Made by a program: the position numbers and the translations under genes
Assembly (NCBI GenBank): GCA_016795425.1
Contig: JAEUHG010000179.1
Location: 123,345 to 187,344, forward strand
Direction of reading: 5' to 3'
Length of the DNA stretch: 64,000 nucleotides
DNA from: Verrucomicrobiales bacterium
GTDB lineage: Bacteria > Verrucomicrobiota > Verrucomicrobiia > Limisphaerales > CAIMTB01
Shown: positions 63,201 through 64,000 of the stretch, piece by piece
Numbering within the stretch: position 1 is the first letter of the stretch
Layout of the letters: every line of letters begins with the position of its first letter
Notes under the pieces: generated by a model
Databases searched by the model: none
Told to the model about the DNA's origin: nothing
What the model saw: the letters and a program-made list of their open reading frames with translations, nothing else

Positions 63201-63226
63201 GCATTTCGATGCTGCTTCAGAAGTGA
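57239..63226 (+). CDS. Large exported subtilase (S8) with pentapeptide and FG-GAP repeats
   Basis: This 1,995-residue protein has a signal peptide, a short beta domain, then a pentapeptide-repeat block at residues 116-187 (ADLRGANLSGVDF pattern). A pro-region-like part and an S8 protease domain follow, with the triad D374 (TGVIDSRF), H400 (SSHGMHVAG) and S601 (SGTSMAAP). Next come a dockerin-like calcium segment (GDFNGDGEMHRD), a thrombospondin-3-like segment (LDADGIDDAYEL) and about 600 residues of FG-GAP/VCBS repeats (DLNGDG, DVDGDQDLDFV). The start is GTG 57239, 48 bases after the hydrolase stop. It is probably a secreted protease with a propeller for substrate or surface binding. Confidence 0.9.
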   Translation: MNVRFSWLLPWVRGGLAAVVGWSLLLPCHAESIELSVVETEDAFRLSWTNRSLTAVPPYLHYETQLETSADLTTWVPVNGPIPGGVLSLPTQPQAVEVPKSPGPAFYRLIQRMNLPGVSLADVDLRGADLRGANLSGVDFRRARLDGADLSGATLAGAALAGAEFGTARLDRVNLDGLDLHAVDLGEIRGVPVLTRLTADPAGRVADHLPRLNHQPSPSDFSLRDPDFPGPGISIRDVIVLVRTNVTVSEFNAFLSRHGASLIGAAPADGTLDRGLVVLRGPVRRATELYDWAVGLNDEGLVEAAVPNVLCSVDAITNDSDRAFGGAPDWRWSPAGSFVGGNWGLEMSRVPQMWNFNEVLRKRGVTGVATGVIDSRFVADHEDVIFRQFLGPAPAGKSSHGMHVAGIIGATFTNDKGIEGVNPFSGLIGYTHRTLASDLPNGPLSSFEAERQSWGYRMIQDIRDLIRLAPDVRIINLSLGFSWSSMTPPLTTELSGLARTKVEFVCAKYGAMMAAVLARNPRVLIVCSAGNDHGLVPARLNSPMAYAGLQLGFDNVVVVSSHHRGSLSTFSNSGGDVLAPGENILSTTIAPNSYDTDSGTSMAAPFVAGLAGYLLALDPALSPTEIRSLLKAEPSKVDAFSSVMSLDLTRPWNAMLRNLLDIDDGTRDGNRRFAVATNRLGIDRSFSGASGPDYLDDDADGDGGPGDGVIDMSDFRRWRDWLVFNTSTHHLDGARTNLKHDANRDGRVLAGKETDYYPRGDFNGDGEMHRDKTAVVPGLLGSAGALSDLGVIAKSGLWTDPNYPDAQLLPELIQSADITVSGANFFYKYNDVPEVEIYAFDAVSNVVVQPPRASRFSESNANHVITVPVGSRYYVGSQPYDLGGGINIQLRSVGDIEIPDTDSGADYVVDLTRVEMTSIARIENPEKELVRSDPMATNEVVAYLEGRGFGILTNQPGALASCDSQATLYTQASASGVSGGPPPTPDAPTLFTSFVQWQRSFIKDEQEPDPEFLVKPMLLRLVGGRTNLIELNAQAMISLEIRAFDRSPAWEPVFFHRAEIAGPRLNTNGIAEYLLVVEEGDLPSARLKYRTPNDVSYEQIEFKGTVPLSGIEHGHSFELRYRLEARITTDNDESGAHAYIGDPLHYGSGARMSYGSFGELPRILDVEIDSQGAAHVRFRSNPAFYYRLYHATNNLPVGPPVGIAIGTNGISEIVDPNPPQGADRSTYRLENQPFMQPLDLDADGIDDAYELARVAILDPLDPADAAEDPDRDQRTNLAEYLGGTDPEVTDQMLRTVEFPGMVVDQVTFLGGTDLNGDGWPDRLRGVFRGISVELGTAAGGLNPPVTSELPDSRSISDLKYLDLDGDQRPEVLAADLLAKRLFVLRHTSGGSLVLVTNLAAGNDPRRIVVGRLDDDGLPDLVVLNENGRSLEFFRNAGDGTLIPQSPLRFAELSGVGLASPDDVVIGDVDQDGIADLCVAANNQLGVFLGLGGFRFSNPVLQPILPDARRLFVADVDGDQDLDFVVTSTTSSQMSFLAGPGPGGRLSNEVRYPLAATATGLQFVDLNGDGSLDIVVNPLSAEFHSVLIQESPGVFAPARQIPTSGGEALVVDWNHDQHLDLVTPLTSGAADRSLVTLGRGGAWFDSRQHLAPTNGAVSQVEIADLNRDGIAELVLLSSSTHTLDVWNPSVTNTDGTIGQARSSLRLPSYVQQFALADANADGQLDVFVSTAMETRITNVGTNAVHLWLGDGNFGWTPGFVAPITGKPMQMIAADFNGDRRGDFAVRYLDHLEVWTSDGTGQYLSETVLPTITLPGTIQSFAAGDLNQDQRAELVLLDVGQGTRSFRTWSRDASGTWSETQELAVPDQLGSFFLRDLTGDGRLDLLTGTYSSASRVSQVRYFPGTNNGFGVGAVFIEIPGVIGVGVPPHDLNGDGLADWIGDSEVRLAEPNGGFAIGRPMFAGPAGVQRVADVNGDGKLDLLSWALSSSRISMLLQK

Positions 63227-63348
63227 TGGCTAAGGTTGAATTTGCCGGATGTGGCGAGGGGGTGGACGTCGGCCGCCAATGGGCGATCCAGGTTTTGACA
63301 CCGTCGCCGGTGCCGTGTAGAGGGATGCCATCCTCCTGCCAAGGACCT

Positions 63349-63885
63349 ATGATCAAGAAGCTCCTGCTCCTCGTCATCGTTGCCATCGTGGCTTTGATTG
63401 TCATCGCCGCATTTCAGCCCGCCACCTTCCGGGTCACCCGCAGCGCCTCCATGGCGGCTCCACCTTCGAAGGTCTTCGAGTTCCTGAACGATTTTCATCG
63501 GTGGGATGAATGGTCGCCATGGGCCAAGCTGGATCCCGCGATGAAGACGACCTACGAGGGACCTGCTTCCGGGGTCGGTGCGATCTACACATGGTCTGGG
63601 GATAGCAAGGTGGGCAAAGGGCGAATGACCCTCGTGGAAAGCCGGACCAACGAGAAGGTCGGCATCAAGTTGGAGTTCATCGAACCCATTGCCGCGGTCA
63701 ACGCCACCGAGTTCCAGCTGAGTTCACAAGGCGATCAAACCACCGTGGTTTGGTCCATGGACGGCACCAACAATTTTGCGGGCAAGATGTTCGGCTTGTT
63801 CATGAACATGGACAAGATGATCGGCGGCGATTTCGAAAAGGGATTGGAACAACTGAAGACCGCGGCTGAAGCGAAGGCGAAGTAG
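63349..63885 (+). CDS. SRPBCC family protein with N-terminal membrane anchor
   Basis: This 178-residue protein has an N-terminal hydrophobic helix (LLLLVIVAIVALIVIAAF) followed by a START-like helix-grip domain: ITRSASMAAPPSKVFEFL-like opening, FHRWDEWSPWAKLDPAMKTT, then GIKLEFIEPIAAVNATEF. Such proteins bind hydrophobic ligands or act in polyketide and lipid handling; the ligand is unknown. AAGGA at 63341-63345 before ATG 63349 fits a ribosome binding site. The frame is open upstream inside the subtilase gene, but that is not coding. Confidence 0.85.
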   Translation: MIKKLLLLVIVAIVALIVIAAFQPATFRVTRSASMAAPPSKVFEFLNDFHRWDEWSPWAKLDPAMKTTYEGPASGVGAIYTWSGDSKVGKGRMTLVESRTNEKVGIKLEFIEPIAAVNATEFQLSSQGDQTTVVWSMDGTNNFAGKMFGLFMNMDKMIGGDFEKGLEQLKTAAEAKAK

Positions 63886-64000
63886 GTTTCGTCCTGCGGC
63901 CCCTCTTCCGCCAAGGGGGAAAGTGACCGGTTTTGTGGTTGGGCCGGACACACCTTCAGATGGTGCTTCGTGGACCTGGTTTCCTTGGGGTTCTGCCCCA

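Noticed and set aside
63890..63930. CCCCT...AGGGG hairpin after the SRPBCC gene as a terminator
   Set aside because: The stem is only about five bases with no T-tract, so it is too weak to call.

Overview
The window reads as a GC-rich chromosomal stretch from a member of the Verrucomicrobiota, most likely the Pedosphaera/Limisphaerales side. This is inferred from content, not from a marker gene. Supporting signs are: very large secreted proteins rich in Ig/cadherin-like, proprotein-convertase-P-like, PPC, thrombospondin-3 and FG-GAP modules; an ECF sigma factor with a long membrane-anchored C-terminal extension; secreted glycoside hydrolases; a DUF5069 protein; a SufT-type protein; and an integrase remnant of a type I associate with this phylum.

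Layout. 1-7.2 kb (+): an ABC exporter ATPase/permease pair, an unrecognised 179-residue protein, an AEC-family permease, SufT, a MscS channel, a family-4 glycosyltransferase and a DUF5069 protein, many with 4-nt start/stop overlaps. 7.2-10.5 kb (+): a strong hairpin, a methyl-accepting chemotaxis protein that appears to lack HAMP, and a receiver-domain protein. 10.5-16 kb (-): a MacB-like efflux operon (YIP1 membrane protein, HlyD adaptor, ATPase, two FtsX/MacB permeases). 16-18.7 kb (-): an orphan protein resembling a transposase N-terminal domain, an AMMECR1 protein and an FAD monooxygenase. 18.8-21.3 kb (+): an APH-like kinase followed by an enolase homologue with two altered active-site residues. 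21.8-31.5 kb (+): a 3,230-residue secreted repeat protein ending at a clear intrinsic terminator. 31.7-35.0 kb (-): a small hypothetical protein, IspF, a secreted prolyl oligopeptidase and tRNA-Ser(CGA).

35.0-42.3 kb is a decayed accessory zone. It starts with an integrase N-terminal remnant beside the tRNA and ends with broken pieces of a WYL regulator, a thioredoxin-like protein with two in-frame stops and a frameshift, and a DUF4338-like fragment. Inside it lies one intact and interesting unit: an ECF sigma factor with a transmembrane, coiled-coil C-terminal half, followed at once by a second membrane-anchored protein that looks homologous to that C-terminal half. An inverted repeat lies just upstream.

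42.4-63.9 kb is dominated by secreted or envelope proteins: a GH2 glycosidase, a 2,172-residue multi-domain protein ending in tandem PPC-like modules, a DUF2235 hydrolase with membrane helices (-), a tandem glycoside-hydrolase-like protein, a 1,995-residue subtilase with pentapeptide and FG-GAP repeats, and a small SRPBCC protein.

The sigma-factor/membrane-paralogue pair is the best candidate for an under-described system. The kinase/enolase-like pair and the giant repeat proteins come next. All similarity statements come from reading motifs; no database search was run.
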